Assembly: GCA_004331795.1 (NCBI GenBank)
Contig: SJSR01000001.1
Span: forward strand, 744,001-808,000
Length of the DNA stretch: 64,000 bases
Source of the DNA: Erythrobacteraceae bacterium CFH 75059
Lineage (GTDB): Bacteria > Pseudomonadota > Alphaproteobacteria > Sphingomonadales > Sphingomonadaceae
Direction: 5' to 3'
Of the stretch, positions 53,046 through 62,343 are shown in pieces. The notes below the pieces were generated by a model, which searched no databases, had not been told where the DNA came from, and saw only the letters and a program-made list of their open reading frames with translations. A program made the position numbers and the translations under genes. Positions within the stretch are counted from its first letter, which is position 1. Every line of letters starts with the position of its first letter.

Positions 53046-53954
53046 ATGAAGCAAGAGGAGAGAGCAGTGGCGGGAGCAGGGGTGAAGGGCGGCGCAAGGC
53101 GCGGGGCGGCGCTGGTGATGGCCGGCATGCTCGCCCTTCTGCCGTCCGCGGCCGCAGCCCAGCCGTCCGGCCGCCCGACCGCGGGCGCGAATGCGCCGGT
53201 GACAGCCGCCGAGCCGACTTTCGCGGATCTCGTCTCCCTCGCGGAAGCGGCGGACGTGGTGGTGCGCCTGACCGTGCGGCGCCAAGCCGAGGTGCGCGGC
53301 GACCGCGCCATGGGCCTTGCTCCCGGACAGGCGCGGCTCTTCCTCGAAGGCGACACGGAGGCGCTGATTGCCGGCACGGCGCCGGTGGGGGCGCGGCTGC
53401 GGTGGCTGGCCGACGTGCCGCGCGACGCACGGGGGCGGGCGCCGCGCCTGCGCCGGCAAAGCGTGGTCGTCTTCGCGCGCCTCGTGCCCGGCCGCCCGGA
53501 CGAACTCCAGCTGGTTGCGCCCGATGCTCAGCTGGCCGCCACGCCGGCGCTGGAACAGCGGCTGCGCCCGGTGCTCGCCGCGCTGCTTGCGCCTGACCGG
53601 CCGCCGGTGATCACCGGGATCGAGGACGTGCTGTCCATCCCCGGCAACCTCGTCGGCGAATCGGAGACACAGATCTTCCTGCGCACCGCCGACGGCCGGC
53701 CCGCGTCGCTGACCGTGGTGCGCCGGCCGGGTCAGGCGCCGCGCTGGGGCGTGTCGTGGAGCGAGCTTGTCGATCAGTCGGCCGCTGCCCCCGGTCGCGA
53801 GACGCTGGCATGGTACCGGCTCGCCTGCGGTCTGCCGCGGACCTTGCCCGAGGAGGCGGACCTTGCCCGCGACCCGGCGGCGCGGCGCCAGGCCGTGGCG
53901 GATTACGCGCTGGTGCTGGAGCAGCTGGGCGCCTGCGACCGCACGCGCGCCTAG
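53046..53954 (+). CDS. Hypothetical exported protein
   Basis: I do not recognise this 302-residue protein. The N-terminus is basic, followed by a hydrophobic stretch ALVMAGMLALLPSAAAAQP near residues 22-40, a probable signal peptide. The mature part has no membrane segment and a single Cys pair region near the C-terminus (YRLACGLPR, QLGACDRTRA). Segments such as FADLVSLAEAADVVVRLTVR and RQSVVVFARLVPGRPDELQL suggest a beta-rich fold. It probably acts in the periplasm. The 3' end overlaps the convergent gene by 4 bases. Confidence 0.72.
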   Translation: MKQEERAVAGAGVKGGARRGAALVMAGMLALLPSAAAAQPSGRPTAGANAPVTAAEPTFADLVSLAEAADVVVRLTVRRQAEVRGDRAMGLAPGQARLFLEGDTEALIAGTAPVGARLRWLADVPRDARGRAPRLRRQSVVVFARLVPGRPDELQLVAPDAQLAATPALEQRLRPVLAALLAPDRPPVITGIEDVLSIPGNLVGESETQIFLRTADGRPASLTVVRRPGQAPRWGVSWSELVDQSAAAPGRETLAWYRLACGLPRTLPEEADLARDPAARRQAVADYALVLEQLGACDRTRA

Positions 53955-54424
53955 GGCGGGGCGGCGGCGTCCAAACCCTGTGGCGCCAGTCCGCGGGCGA
54001 TGCGGTCGGCATCCGAGCCCGGCGGCGCTTCGGGCAGCGCGGTCACATCGATGGCGAAGATCCGGGGCGGCACGCGGCCGAAGTGGACGCAGCCCGGCGC
54101 GCCGCGCCGGCAGGGCGGCGGACCCGGGTCGGGCGCACGCGGATCGCCCGCATCCATGGTGGCCGCCGCGTGGCGCCGCCGCGCCTCGTCCGCGCCGCGC
54201 AGCCGGTGCTCCTCGGTGGCGCGGCGGCGGCACACCACGATCTCGCCGGTGATGATGGCGGCTTCTTCCTGTGCGGTGCAGGGCTCGGATTCTGGCGCCG
54301 GACCGTAGGCCGCGCGCGCCGCCGCGAGCGCATGGTCGGCGCTGCCCGGCGGCGGTTCGGCGCCGAGCGGGCCTGCGATCGCGGCCATGAGCAGCCCGAC
54401 CACACTTCGCGCTGCGCTCGACAT
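53951..54424 (-). CDS. Hypothetical exported protein with EIVVC motif
   Basis: A 157-residue protein of unknown function. Residues 1-22 look like a signal peptide (SVVGLLMAAIAGPLGAEP). The mature part has four Cys: SEPCTAQEEAAIITGEIVVC contains two, and PPPCRRGAPGCVHFG the others. The TGEIVVCRRR motif recurs in small exported proteins of sphingomonads as I remember them. The ATG is 55 bases from the glpX start in divergent orientation. Confidence 0.68.
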   Translation of the reverse strand: MSSAARSVVGLLMAAIAGPLGAEPPPGSADHALAAARAAYGPAPESEPCTAQEEAAIITGEIVVCRRRATEEHRLRGADEARRRHAAATMDAGDPRAPDPGPPPCRRGAPGCVHFGRVPPRIFAIDVTALPEAPPGSDADRIARGLAPQGLDAAAPP

Positions 54425-54479
54425 TGCGCCTGCCCCCTTCTAGTGGCGACCACACACAACCACGGGGACTGAACCTGAG

Positions 54480-55463
54480 ATGACCATGAACGACAAGGGG
54501 GGCGGCAGCCCGCTTGACCGGGTGCTGGTGCTGGAGATGGTGCGGGTGACGGAGGCGGCGGCGATCGCCGCGTCGAAGCTGATCGGCCGGGGGGACGAGA
54601 AGGCCGCCGATGCCGCGGCGGTGGAGGCCATGCGGCGCGCGTTCGACACGCTCGAAATCGACGGGACGGTGGTGATCGGCGAGGGCGAGCGCGACGAGGC
54701 GCCGATGCTGTTCATCGGCGAGAAGGTCGGAGGGGCGCCCGGAACCGGTCCCAGGATCGACATCGCGCTCGACCCGCTGGAGGGGACCACCATCACCGCC
54801 AAGGCGGGCCCCAACGCGCTGGCCGTGCTGGCGGCGGCGGAGGAAGGGTGCCTCCTGAACGCGCCGGACGTGTACATGGACAAGATCGCCGTGGGTCCGG
54901 GCTACCCCGAGGGGATTATCGATCTGGCGAAATCGCCGTCGGAGAATGTGCGCGCGGTGGCGGCGGCCAAGGGGGTGGAGCCGGCGGAGATCATGGTCTG
55001 CGTGCTCGACCGACCGCGCCATGCCGAGCTGATCGCCGAGCTGCGCGCGCTTGGCTGCGGGGTGGTGCTGATCGGCGATGGCGATGTGGCCGGTGTCATC
55101 GCGGTGACGGACGAGGACACCACTATCGATCTCTACATGGGCTCGGGCGGCGCGCCCGAAGGGGTGCTGGCTGCCGCGGCCCTGCGGTGTGTCGGAGGGC
55201 AGTTCCAGGGGCGCCTCCTGTTCCGCAACGACGAGGAACGGGCCCGGGCGCGCAAATGGGGCATCGAAGACCTCGACCGGATCTACACCCGGGACGACCT
55301 GGCGCGCGGCGACTGCATCTTTGCCGCCACCGGCGTGACCTCCGGGTCGCTGCTGGAGGGGGTGAAGCACCGGCGCGACGGCCGGATGACGACCGAATCT
55401 GTGGTGATGCGCGCCTCGAGCGGCACGGTCCGCTGGATCCGCGGCGAGCACCGGGTGCGGTGA
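54480..55463 (+). CDS. glpX: Class II fructose-1,6-bisphosphatase GlpX
   Basis: Hydrolyses fructose-1,6-bisphosphate to fructose-6-phosphate in gluconeogenesis. The 327 residues have the lithium-sensitive phosphatase fold with [40 protein letters not shown] and [23 protein letters not shown] and metal-binding acidic residues are intact. The N-terminus [20 protein letters not shown] is typical. prs follows after 37 bases on the same strand. Confidence 0.95.
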   Translation: MTMNDKGGGSPLDRVLVLEMVRVTEAAAIAASKLIGRGDEKAADAAAVEAMRRAFDTLEIDGTVVIGEGERDEAPMLFIGEKVGGAPGTGPRIDIALDPLEGTTITAKAGPNALAVLAAAEEGCLLNAPDVYMDKIAVGPGYPEGIIDLAKSPSENVRAVAAAKGVEPAEIMVCVLDRPRHAELIAELRALGCGVVLIGDGDVAGVIAVTDEDTTIDLYMGSGGAPEGVLAAAALRCVGGQFQGRLLFRNDEERARARKWGIEDLDRIYTRDDLARGDCIFAATGVTSGSLLEGVKHRRDGRMTTESVVMRASSGTVRWIRGEHRVR

Positions 55464-55500
55464 TGCCGCCGTCCGCCTACAGGAGAGCAGCACCCGCGCC

Positions 55501-56436
55501 ATGAAGATCCTCGCCGCCAATTCGAACCTCCCGCTCGCCCGGGACATCGCCGCCTATCTCGAAACACCGCTCACGGATGTCTCCGTGCGCCGGTTCGCGG
55601 ACGAGGAGATCTTCGTCGAGGTGCACGAGAACGTGCGCGGCGAGGACGTGTTCGTGGTGCAGTCGACCAGCTATCCGGCCAATGACAATCTGATGGAGCT
55701 GCTGATCTGCATCGATGCGCTGCGGCGCGCGTCGGCCCGGCGGATCACGGCGGTGGTGCCCTATTTCGGCTATGCGCGGCAGGACCGCAAGCCGGGTCCG
55801 CGCACGCCAATCAGCGCCAAGCTGGTGGCCAATCTCATCACCGAAGCCGGCGCCGACCGGGTGCTGTCGGTCGACCTGCACGCCGGGCAGATCCAGGGCT
55901 TCTTCGACATTCCGACCGACAATCTCTACGCGGCGCCGGTGATGGCGGCCGACATCCAGGCACGGTACGACGGACGGGATCTGATGGTGGTCTCTCCCGA
56001 CGTGGGCGGAGTTGTGCGGGCGCGGGCGCTGGCCAAGCGTCTCGACAACGCCCCGCTGGCCATTGTGGACAAGCGTCGTGACCGGCCTGGCGAATCGGAG
56101 GTGATGAACATCATCGGCTCGGTCGAGGGACGGCACTGCATCCTGATCGACGACATCGTCGATTCAGGGGGGACGCTGGTGAACGCGGCGCAGGCGCTGC
56201 TCGACAACGGCGCCCAGAGCGTCGCCGCCTACATCACCCACGGCGTCCTGTCCGGCGGCGCGGTCGCGCGGGTGGACGGCTCGGCCCTGGCGGAACTCGT
56301 CATCACCGACACCATCGAGCCGACCGAGATCGTCAAGGCGTCGCAGCGGATCCGAATCCTGACCATGGCACCGATGCTCGGCGAGGCGATCCACCGGATC
56401 GCCGACGAGACCTCCGTGTCCAGCCTGTTCGACTGA
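55501..56436 (+). CDS. prs: Ribose-phosphate pyrophosphokinase Prs
   Basis: Makes PRPP from ribose-5-phosphate and ATP. The 311 residues start [20 protein letters not shown], with [60 protein letters not shown] and the PRPP loop [20 protein letters not shown]. All catalytic residues are intact. AGGAG lies upstream (CAGGAGAGCAGC). A HisN-like gene follows 35 bases later. Confidence 0.96.
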   Translation: MKILAANSNLPLARDIAAYLETPLTDVSVRRFADEEIFVEVHENVRGEDVFVVQSTSYPANDNLMELLICIDALRRASARRITAVVPYFGYARQDRKPGPRTPISAKLVANLITEAGADRVLSVDLHAGQIQGFFDIPTDNLYAAPVMAADIQARYDGRDLMVVSPDVGGVVRARALAKRLDNAPLAIVDKRRDRPGESEVMNIIGSVEGRHCILIDDIVDSGGTLVNAAQALLDNGAQSVAAYITHGVLSGGAVARVDGSALAELVITDTIEPTEIVKASQRIRILTMAPMLGEAIHRIADETSVSSLFD

Positions 56437-56471
56437 GCGGCAGGCCGGATGACCCGCCCTTCCGCTGGACG

Positions 56472-57278
56472 GTGGCTGGACGAGGGAGCGGCCCGGCCTT
56501 GAGGCTCGCCGCCGAAGTCGCCGTGGCCCACCGCCTCGCAGACGCGGCCGGCGCGGCGATCCGTCCGCTGTTCCGTGCGGCGACCGCCGAGCGGAAGGCG
56601 GATGCCTCGCCCGTCACCGCCGCCGACCGCAATGCGGAGCAGGCCATGCGCGCGATCCTGGCCGCCGAATATCCGCAGGACGGGGTGCACGGCGAGGAGT
56701 TCGGGCCGCGCGAGGGAAAGTCGCGGCGGCAATGGGTGCTCGATCCGATCGACGGCACGGTGAGCTTCCTTGCCGGCCGGCCGATCTTCGGCACGCTCAT
56801 CGCCCTGCTCGACGACGGCTTTCCGGTGCTCGGCGTCATCGATCAGCCGGTTCTGGGGGAGCGGTGGGTGGGCGTTGCGGGACGGCCCACCACCTTCAAC
56901 GGGCAGCCGGTTCGCACCCGCGGATGCGCCGCACTGGCGGAGGCAACGGTCGCCACGACCGGTCCGCACTATTTTACCGTCGAGCAGGGCAGCCGGTTCA
57001 TGGCCCTGGCGGGGGCGACCGACCACCGGCGGATGATGATGGGCGGCGACTGCTACAATTACGGGCTGCTTGCCGGAGGGCATCTCGACATCGTCTGCGA
57101 AGCCGGGTTGAAGCTGCACGATTTTGCCGCGCTCGTGCCGGTGGTGGAGGGCGCGGGCGGCGTCATGTGCGACTGGGCCGGAGAGCCGCTGCACGCGGGC
57201 TCGGGAGGCGAGGTGCTGGCACTTGGCGACCCGGCGCGGCTCGACGACGTGCTGGAGGCGCTGCACGGCCATGGCTGA
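56472..57278 (+). CDS. Inositol monophosphatase family protein, probable histidinol-phosphatase (HisN)
   Basis: A 268-residue Mg-dependent phosphatase. Metal sites: GVHGEEFGP (Glu), QWVLDPIDGTVSFLAGRP (DPIDGT) and the C-terminal EAGLKLHDFAALVPVVEGAG, where the family's usual Trp-Asp is His-Asp. MMGGDCYNYGLLAGGHLDIV is typical of the HisN group, which dephosphorylates histidinol phosphate; PRPP from the adjacent prs feeds the same pathway. GTG 56472 or TTG 56499 could be the start; the purine-rich CGAGGGAGCGG suits TTG 56499. The stop overlaps the SDR start by 8 bases. Confidence 0.85.
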   Translation: MAGRGSGPALRLAAEVAVAHRLADAAGAAIRPLFRAATAERKADASPVTAADRNAEQAMRAILAAEYPQDGVHGEEFGPREGKSRRQWVLDPIDGTVSFLAGRPIFGTLIALLDDGFPVLGVIDQPVLGERWVGVAGRPTTFNGQPVRTRGCAALAEATVATTGPHYFTVEQGSRFMALAGATDHRRMMMGGDCYNYGLLAGGHLDIVCEAGLKLHDFAALVPVVEGAGGVMCDWAGEPLHAGSGGEVLALGDPARLDDVLEALHGHG

Positions 57279-58020
57279 GGGCGGAGCGCTGAGCGGGCGG
57301 GTGGCGCTGGTGACGGGCGCGGGCCGGGGCCTCGGACTGGCGATCGCGCGGCGCCTTGCCGCCGAAGGGGCGGCGGTCTGGCTGAACGGGCGCGACGAGG
57401 CCGCGCTGGCGCGCGCCGCGGACGCGGTTGGCAGGCGGGCGCGTCCGCTTGCCTTCGACATCGCCGACGATCGGGCGACCGCGCGGGCGTTCGACCGGCT
57501 GGCGGAGGGCGGGCTCGACATCCTCGTCAACAATGCGGGACAGCGCGACCGGCGCCAACTGGAAGTGCTGGACCGGGCGGCGGTCCGCGCGCTGATGGAG
57601 GTGAACCTGGTCGCGCCTTTCGACCTTGCCCGCCGGGCCGCGCCCCTGCTCGCGGCGCGCGGGCAGGGCCGCATCGTCAACATCACCTCCATCGCCGCCG
57701 ACATTGCGCGCGGCGGCGATGCCGCTTACACCGCGTCCAAGGGTGCGCTGGCCGCGCTGACCCGGGCTCTGGCCGCGGAACTGGGCGGCGCCCGGATCAC
57801 CGTCAACGCGGTGGCGCCCGGCTTCTTCGCCACGGAGGCGAATCACGCCATGGTGAGCGATCCGGCCGTGGCCGAGCACCTGCGGCGGCGCACGGCGCTC
57901 GGGCGGTGGGGACGACCCGACGAGATCGCCGGCGCGGTCGCTTTCCTCGCCGGCGACGAGGCGGCCTACATCACCGGCCAGACGCTGAGCATCGACGGGG
58001 GGTACACATCCCATTTCTGA
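57271..58020 (+). CDS. Short-chain dehydrogenase/reductase (SDR)
   Basis: A 249-residue classical SDR: cofactor loop VALVTGAGRGLGLAIARRLA, ILVNNAGQRDRR, catalytic Ser in IVNITSIAADIARGGDAAYT and YTASKGALAALTRALAAELG, and the C-terminal AAYITGQTLSIDGGYTSHF. The Asn-Gly-Arg after beta-2 (VWLNGRDEAAL) suggests NADP(H) use. It resembles gluconate 5-dehydrogenase and 3-oxoacyl-ACP reductase; the substrate is not certain. ATG 57271 overlaps the phosphatase gene by 8 bases. Confidence 0.9.
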   Translation: MAEGGALSGRVALVTGAGRGLGLAIARRLAAEGAAVWLNGRDEAALARAADAVGRRARPLAFDIADDRATARAFDRLAEGGLDILVNNAGQRDRRQLEVLDRAAVRALMEVNLVAPFDLARRAAPLLAARGQGRIVNITSIAADIARGGDAAYTASKGALAALTRALAAELGGARITVNAVAPGFFATEANHAMVSDPAVAEHLRRRTALGRWGRPDEIAGAVAFLAGDEAAYITGQTLSIDGGYTSHF

Positions 58021-58038
58021 CCGGCCATTTCTGACCGG
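58011..58038 (+). repeat. Perfect tandem 14-bp repeat at the SDR stop codon
   Basis: CCATTTCTGACCGG occurs twice in direct succession, followed by a decayed third copy (CCACTTCTGGCCG, 58039-58051). The first copy spans the SDR stop codon. It looks like a recent slippage duplication. Confidence 0.85.
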
Positions 58039-58175
58039 CCACTTCTGGCCGTCTTGCGTCCGCGCGCGTCCTGCGCTAGGCGCGCCAGCTTCACCGACAC
58101 GTGATGATCCGCCGGCCTGGCCACCAGGGCTGCCATGGCTGGCCGCGAACGTGTCCCTGTGACAAGGAGACCGAA

Positions 58176-58379
58176 ATGCCCAAGCTCAAGACCAAGAGCG
58201 GCGTCAAGAAACGCTTCAAGTTCACCGCGACCGGCAAGGTCAAGCACGGTGTGGCGGGCAAGCGCCACCGGCTGATCAGCCACAACGCCAAGTACATCCG
58301 TCAGCAGCGCGGCACCAAGGTGCTGTCCGACAGCGACGCGGGCCATGTGCGCCTGTGGGCGCCCTACGGCCTGAAGTAA
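58176..58379 (+). CDS. rpmI: 50S ribosomal protein L35
   Basis: A 67-residue basic ribosomal protein: [20 protein letters not shown] then [23 protein letters not shown] 58176 is preceded by AAGGAG, 7 bases away; the longer frame is not family-like. rplT follows after 13 bases. infC, often upstream, is not here; an SDR gene is. Confidence 0.97.
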   Translation: MPKLKTKSGVKKRFKFTATGKVKHGVAGKRHRLISHNAKYIRQQRGTKVLSDSDAGHVRLWAPYGLK

Positions 58380-58392
58380 GGAGAAGCGCACC

Positions 58393-58758
58393 ATGCCACG
58401 CATCAAACGCGGCGTCACGACGCGCGCCAAGCACAAGCGGATCCTCGATCAGGCCAAGGGCTATCGGGGCCGGCGCAAGAACACCATCCGCGTCGCGCGG
58501 CAGGCGGTGGAGAAGGCCGGGCAGTACGCCTATCGGGACCGCAAGGTGAAGAAGCGCACCTTCCGCGCCCTGTGGATCCAGCGGATCAACGCCGCCGTGC
58601 GTGCCGAAGGCCTGACCTATTCGCAGTTCATCCACGGCGCAAAGCTTGCCGGCATCGAGCTCGACCGCAAGGTGATGGCCGATCTGGCGATGAACGAGGG
58701 CGCGGCCTTCACCGCGATCATCCAGCAGGCCAAGGGCGCGCTGCCGCAGGCGGCCTGA
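58393..58758 (+). CDS. rplT: 50S ribosomal protein L20
   Basis: A 121-residue ribosomal protein, early assembly factor of the 50S subunit. [40 protein letters not shown] and [20 protein letters not shown] are diagnostic. It follows rpmI in one operon. A terminator-like hairpin lies between it and pheS. Confidence 0.97.
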   Translation: MPRIKRGVTTRAKHKRILDQAKGYRGRRKNTIRVARQAVEKAGQYAYRDRKVKKRTFRALWIQRINAAVRAEGLTYSQFIHGAKLAGIELDRKVMADLAMNEGAAFTAIIQQAKGALPQAA

Positions 58759-58781
58759 TCCTCAGCCACTCCCGGATGCCG

Positions 58782-58810
58782 GCGCCATCCCCGCCCGACG
58801 GGGGTGGCGC
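58782..58810 (+). terminator. Terminator or attenuator hairpin between rplT and pheS
   Basis: An 11-bp stem, GCGCCATCCCC pairing with GGGGGTGGCGC (one G-T wobble), with a short loop and followed by TTTCCGTTTG. It lies 23 bases after the rplT stop and 30 bases before the pheS ATG. It could partly terminate transcription from the ribosomal genes. No leader peptide rich in Phe codons is evident. Confidence 0.7.
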
Positions 58811-58840
58811 TTTCCGTTTGTGCCGCCTAACGAGCCGCGC

Positions 58841-59956
58841 ATGACCACCGAACACGACCAACGCGTGGCCGACACCCTTGACCGGTTGCGCCAGGCGCAA
58901 GCGCCGGCGCAGGTGGAGGCGATCCGCATCGAGGCGCTGGGCAAGCAGGGCTGGGTCAGCCAGCTCATGAAGACACTGGGCGCGATGACGCCCGAGGCCC
59001 GGCAGGCCGAGGCGCCGCGCATCCAGGGCATGCGGACCCGGATCGCCGCCGCGATCGAAGAGCGCAAGGAGGCGCTGGAGGCCGAGGCGCTGGAACGGCG
59101 GCTTGCGGCCGAGCATCTCGACCTGACGCTGCCCGCGCCCGAACAGCCGCTTGGCACCGTGCACCCCGTCAGCCAGGTCATGGACGAGCTGGCGGAGATC
59201 TTCGCCGACCTGGGCTTCACCGTCGCCTCCGGTCCCGAGATCGAGGACGACTGGCACAACTTCACCGCGCTGAACATGGCCGAAACGCACCCGGCCCGGG
59301 CCATGCACGACACGTTCTACTTCCCCGATACGGGACCGCGGGGCCGACGGATGCTGCTGCGCACCCACACCTCGCCCGTGCAGATCCGGGCGATGATGGA
59401 ACAGGGGGCGCCGCTCCGCCTGATCGCGCCCGGCCGCGTCTATCGCTCGGACAGCGACGCCACCCACACGCCGATGTTCCATCAGGTCGAGGGGCTGGTC
59501 ATCGACCGCGGCATCCACCTCGGCCATCTGAAATGGACGCTGGAGACGTTCCTGCGTGCCTTTTTCGAGCGCAACGACCTCGTGCTGCGCCTGCGTCCGT
59601 CCTATTTTCCTTTCACCGAGCCGAGCGTCGAGGTCGATGTCGGCTTTGCGCTGGAGGACGGGCCGAGGGGACCGGTGCGCGTGCTGGGCGGCGACGGCGA
59701 TGCGCCAGGGCATGGCTGGATGGAGCTGCTGGGCAGCGGGATGGTCAACCGCCGGGTGCTCGAATCCGCCGGAGTGGACCCGGATGTCTATCAGGGGTTC
59801 GCGTTCGGGCTGGGGGTCGACCGGCTGGCGATGCTGAAATACGGCATGGACGATCTGCGCGCGTTCTTCGACGGCGATCTGCGCTGGCTGCGGCACTACG
59901 GGTTCGGCCCGTTCGCCCAGCCGTCGCTTTCGGCCGGCATCGGAGCACGGGCATGA
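58841..59956 (+). CDS. pheS: Phenylalanyl-tRNA synthetase alpha subunit
   Basis: Catalytic subunit of the alpha2-beta2 class II synthetase. The 371 residues start with a coiled-coil tRNA-binding arm (MTTEHDQRVADTLDRLRQAQ, ALEAEALERRLAAEHLDL). Catalytic motifs: GPEIEDDWHNFTALNM, MLLRTHTSPVQIRAMME, RVYRSDSDATHTPMFHQVEG (motif 2), SYFPFTEPSVEVDV and FGLGVDRLAMLKYGMDDLRA (motif 3). ATG 58841 was chosen; a GTG 21 bases upstream in frame is less likely. The stop overlaps pheT by 4 bases (ATGA). Confidence 0.97.
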   Translation: MTTEHDQRVADTLDRLRQAQAPAQVEAIRIEALGKQGWVSQLMKTLGAMTPEARQAEAPRIQGMRTRIAAAIEERKEALEAEALERRLAAEHLDLTLPAPEQPLGTVHPVSQVMDELAEIFADLGFTVASGPEIEDDWHNFTALNMAETHPARAMHDTFYFPDTGPRGRRMLLRTHTSPVQIRAMMEQGAPLRLIAPGRVYRSDSDATHTPMFHQVEGLVIDRGIHLGHLKWTLETFLRAFFERNDLVLRLRPSYFPFTEPSVEVDVGFALEDGPRGPVRVLGGDGDAPGHGWMELLGSGMVNRRVLESAGVDPDVYQGFAFGLGVDRLAMLKYGMDDLRAFFDGDLRWLRHYGFGPFAQPSLSAGIGARA

Positions 59957-62343
59957 GGTTCTCGCTCGAATGGCTGCGCGCCTTTCTCGACACGGACGCG
60001 TCGGCGCAGGAGATCGCCCGGACGCTGAACCGGATCGGGCACGAGGTCGAGAGTGTGGACGATCCCGCCGACCGGCTGCGCGGCTTTCGCGTGGCCCGCG
60101 TGCTGACGGCGCAGAGGCATCCGCAGGCGGACAAGCTGCAGGTGCTGACCGTGGACGCCGGGGACGGGGAGCCGCTGCAGGTTGTCTGCGGCGCGCCCAA
60201 CGCGCGCGCCGGAATGCTGGGCGTTCTGGGGCTGCCCGGAGCGGTGGTGCCGGCAAGCGGGATGGAGCTGCGCCGCAGCGCCATCCGGGGTGTCGAGTCG
60301 CACGGCATGATGTGCTCCGTCCGCGAGCTCGACCTCGGGGACGAGCATGACGGGATCATCGAGCTGCCCGCAGATGCTCCCGTCGGCGCCAGCTTCGCCG
60401 ACTATCAGGACGCCTCCCCCGTGTTCGACGTGGCCGTCACCCCGAATAGGCCCGACTGTATGGGGGTGCTGGGGATCGCACGTGATCTGGCGGCGGCGGG
60501 CGCGGGTGCGCTGCGGCCGCTCGCCGTGCCCAAGGTGGCGGACAGCTTCGCCTGTCCGGTCGAGATCCGCGCGGACGACGCCGAGGGTTGCCCGGCGTTC
60601 TACGGCCGCGTGGTCCGCGGCATCGCCAACCGCGCGTCCCCCGACTGGCTCCAGCGCCGCCTGCTGGCCGCCGGGCAGCGGCCGATCAACGCCGTGGTGG
60701 ATGCGACCAATTACCTGATGCTCGCCTACGGCCGCCCTGCCCATGCCTATGATCTGGCCAGGCTGTCGGGCGCGGTGACGGCGCGGCGGGCGCAGCCCGG
60801 CGAGCAGGTGGAGGCGCTGAACGGGCGCACCTACGCGCTCGACGGGGAGATGACGGTCATCGCCGATGCGCAGCGCGTGCACGACATTGCCGGCATCATG
60901 GGGGGCGAGCATTCCGGCGTCACCGAGGCGACCACCGATGTGCTGCTCGAGATCGCCTATTTCGACCCCGCGCGGGTGGGAATGACCGGACGGCGGCTGG
61001 GGCTGACATCGGATGCCCGCACACGCTTCGAGCGCGGCGTCGACCCGGCCTTCCTGGATGCGGGCATGGCGCTCCTGACCGATCTCGTGCTGCGAAGCTG
61101 TGGCGGCGAGGCGAGCGCCGTCGTGCGCGCCGGCACGCCGCCGGATCAGCCGCAGGCGGTCGCCTTCGACCCCGCGCTGACGCAGCGGCTGGGCGGGGTC
61201 AGTGTGCCCGAAGCCGAGCAGCGCCGGATCCTCGAGGCGCTGGACTTCCGCGTCGCCGAGGACTGGCGCGTCACCGTGCCGCCACGGCGCCATGACATCG
61301 AAGGCGCGGCCGATCTGGTGGAGGAGGTCGTCCGCATCCACGGCCTCGACCGTGTGGCGAGCGTCGCCCTGCCGCGCGCCGAGGGCGTCGCCAGGCCGAC
61401 CGCGACGCCGCTTCAGGCGACCGAACGGCGCCTGCGCCGGGCGGCTGCCGCCCGCGGCCTTCACGAGGCGGTGACCTGGTCGTTTCTCCCGCGCGCGCAA
61501 GCCGACCGCTTCGCTCCGGAAGGAGCGTCGCTGTGGACGCTGGAGAACCCGATCAGCGAGGACCTGAAGGTGATGCGCCCCTCGCTTCTTCCCGGCCTGC
61601 TGATGGCTGCCAAGCGCAACGCCGACCGCGGGATCGACAGCATCCGCCTGTTCGAGCTGGGACGCCGCTATGCCCGCGCGGCCGATGGCCTCAGCGACGA
61701 ACGCCCTACGCTCGGCCTGCTGCTGGCCGGCGAGCGTCGCCCGCGCGGGTGGCGGCACGGCAAGGCCGAAGCGTTCGACGCCTTCGACGCCAAGGCCGAG
61801 GCGCTGGCGCTGCTCGCGCTCGCCGGCGCGCCGGTCGGCAACCTGCAGGTGATGGGCGAGGCGGGGCCGCAGTTCCATCCCGGCCAGTCGGCCACCCTGC
61901 GGCTCGGTCCCAAGACGGTGCTGGCCCGGTTCGGAGCCCTGCACCCGGCCACGCTGAAGGCCTTCGACATCGGTGGACCCGTGGTCGCGGCGGAACTCCA
62001 TCTGGATGCCCTGCCGGCGAGGAAGAGCGCCGGTTTCGCCCGCCCGCCCTATGTGCCGGCGGCGCTGCAATCCGTGGCACGCGATTTCGCGTTTCTGGTT
62101 CCCCTTGATCTTCCCGCAGCCGACCTCGTGCGCGCCGTCCGCGGCGCCGACAGGAGCGCGATCGTGGACGCGCGGGTTTTCGACGTCTTCACCGGACAGG
62201 GCGTTCCGGACGGGCACAAGTCCCTGGCAATCGAGGTGACGCTGCAGCCGGGGGAGAAGAGTTTCACCGAAGCGGACTTGAAGGGTGTGTCCGATCGCAT
62301 CGTTGCGGCCGCGGCTCGGCTCGGCGGGGAACTGCGCGCATGA
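59953..62343 (+). CDS. pheT: Phenylalanyl-tRNA synthetase beta subunit
   Basis: Beta subunit of PheRS, 796 residues. It has the N-terminal EMAP-type tRNA-binding domain (ADKLQVLTVDAGDGEPLQVV, NARAGMLGVLGLPGAVVP), the B3/B4 editing domain (NAVVDATNYLMLAYGRPAHA), the B5 domain, the inactive synthetase-like core and the C-terminal FDX-ACB anticodon domain (VARDFAFLVPLDLPAADLVR to TEADLKGVSDRI). It is coupled to pheS and overlaps the downstream SDR gene by 4 bases. Nothing is missing. Confidence 0.97.
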   Translation: MRFSLEWLRAFLDTDASAQEIARTLNRIGHEVESVDDPADRLRGFRVARVLTAQRHPQADKLQVLTVDAGDGEPLQVVCGAPNARAGMLGVLGLPGAVVPASGMELRRSAIRGVESHGMMCSVRELDLGDEHDGIIELPADAPVGASFADYQDASPVFDVAVTPNRPDCMGVLGIARDLAAAGAGALRPLAVPKVADSFACPVEIRADDAEGCPAFYGRVVRGIANRASPDWLQRRLLAAGQRPINAVVDATNYLMLAYGRPAHAYDLARLSGAVTARRAQPGEQVEALNGRTYALDGEMTVIADAQRVHDIAGIMGGEHSGVTEATTDVLLEIAYFDPARVGMTGRRLGLTSDARTRFERGVDPAFLDAGMALLTDLVLRSCGGEASAVVRAGTPPDQPQAVAFDPALTQRLGGVSVPEAEQRRILEALDFRVAEDWRVTVPPRRHDIEGAADLVEEVVRIHGLDRVASVALPRAEGVARPTATPLQATERRLRRAAAARGLHEAVTWSFLPRAQADRFAPEGASLWTLENPISEDLKVMRPSLLPGLLMAAKRNADRGIDSIRLFELGRRYARAADGLSDERPTLGLLLAGERRPRGWRHGKAEAFDAFDAKAEALALLALAGAPVGNLQVMGEAGPQFHPGQSATLRLGPKTVLARFGALHPATLKAFDIGGPVVAAELHLDALPARKSAGFARPPYVPAALQSVARDFAFLVPLDLPAADLVRAVRGADRSAIVDARVFDVFTGQGVPDGHKSLAIEVTLQPGEKSFTEADLKGVSDRIVAAAARLGGELRA

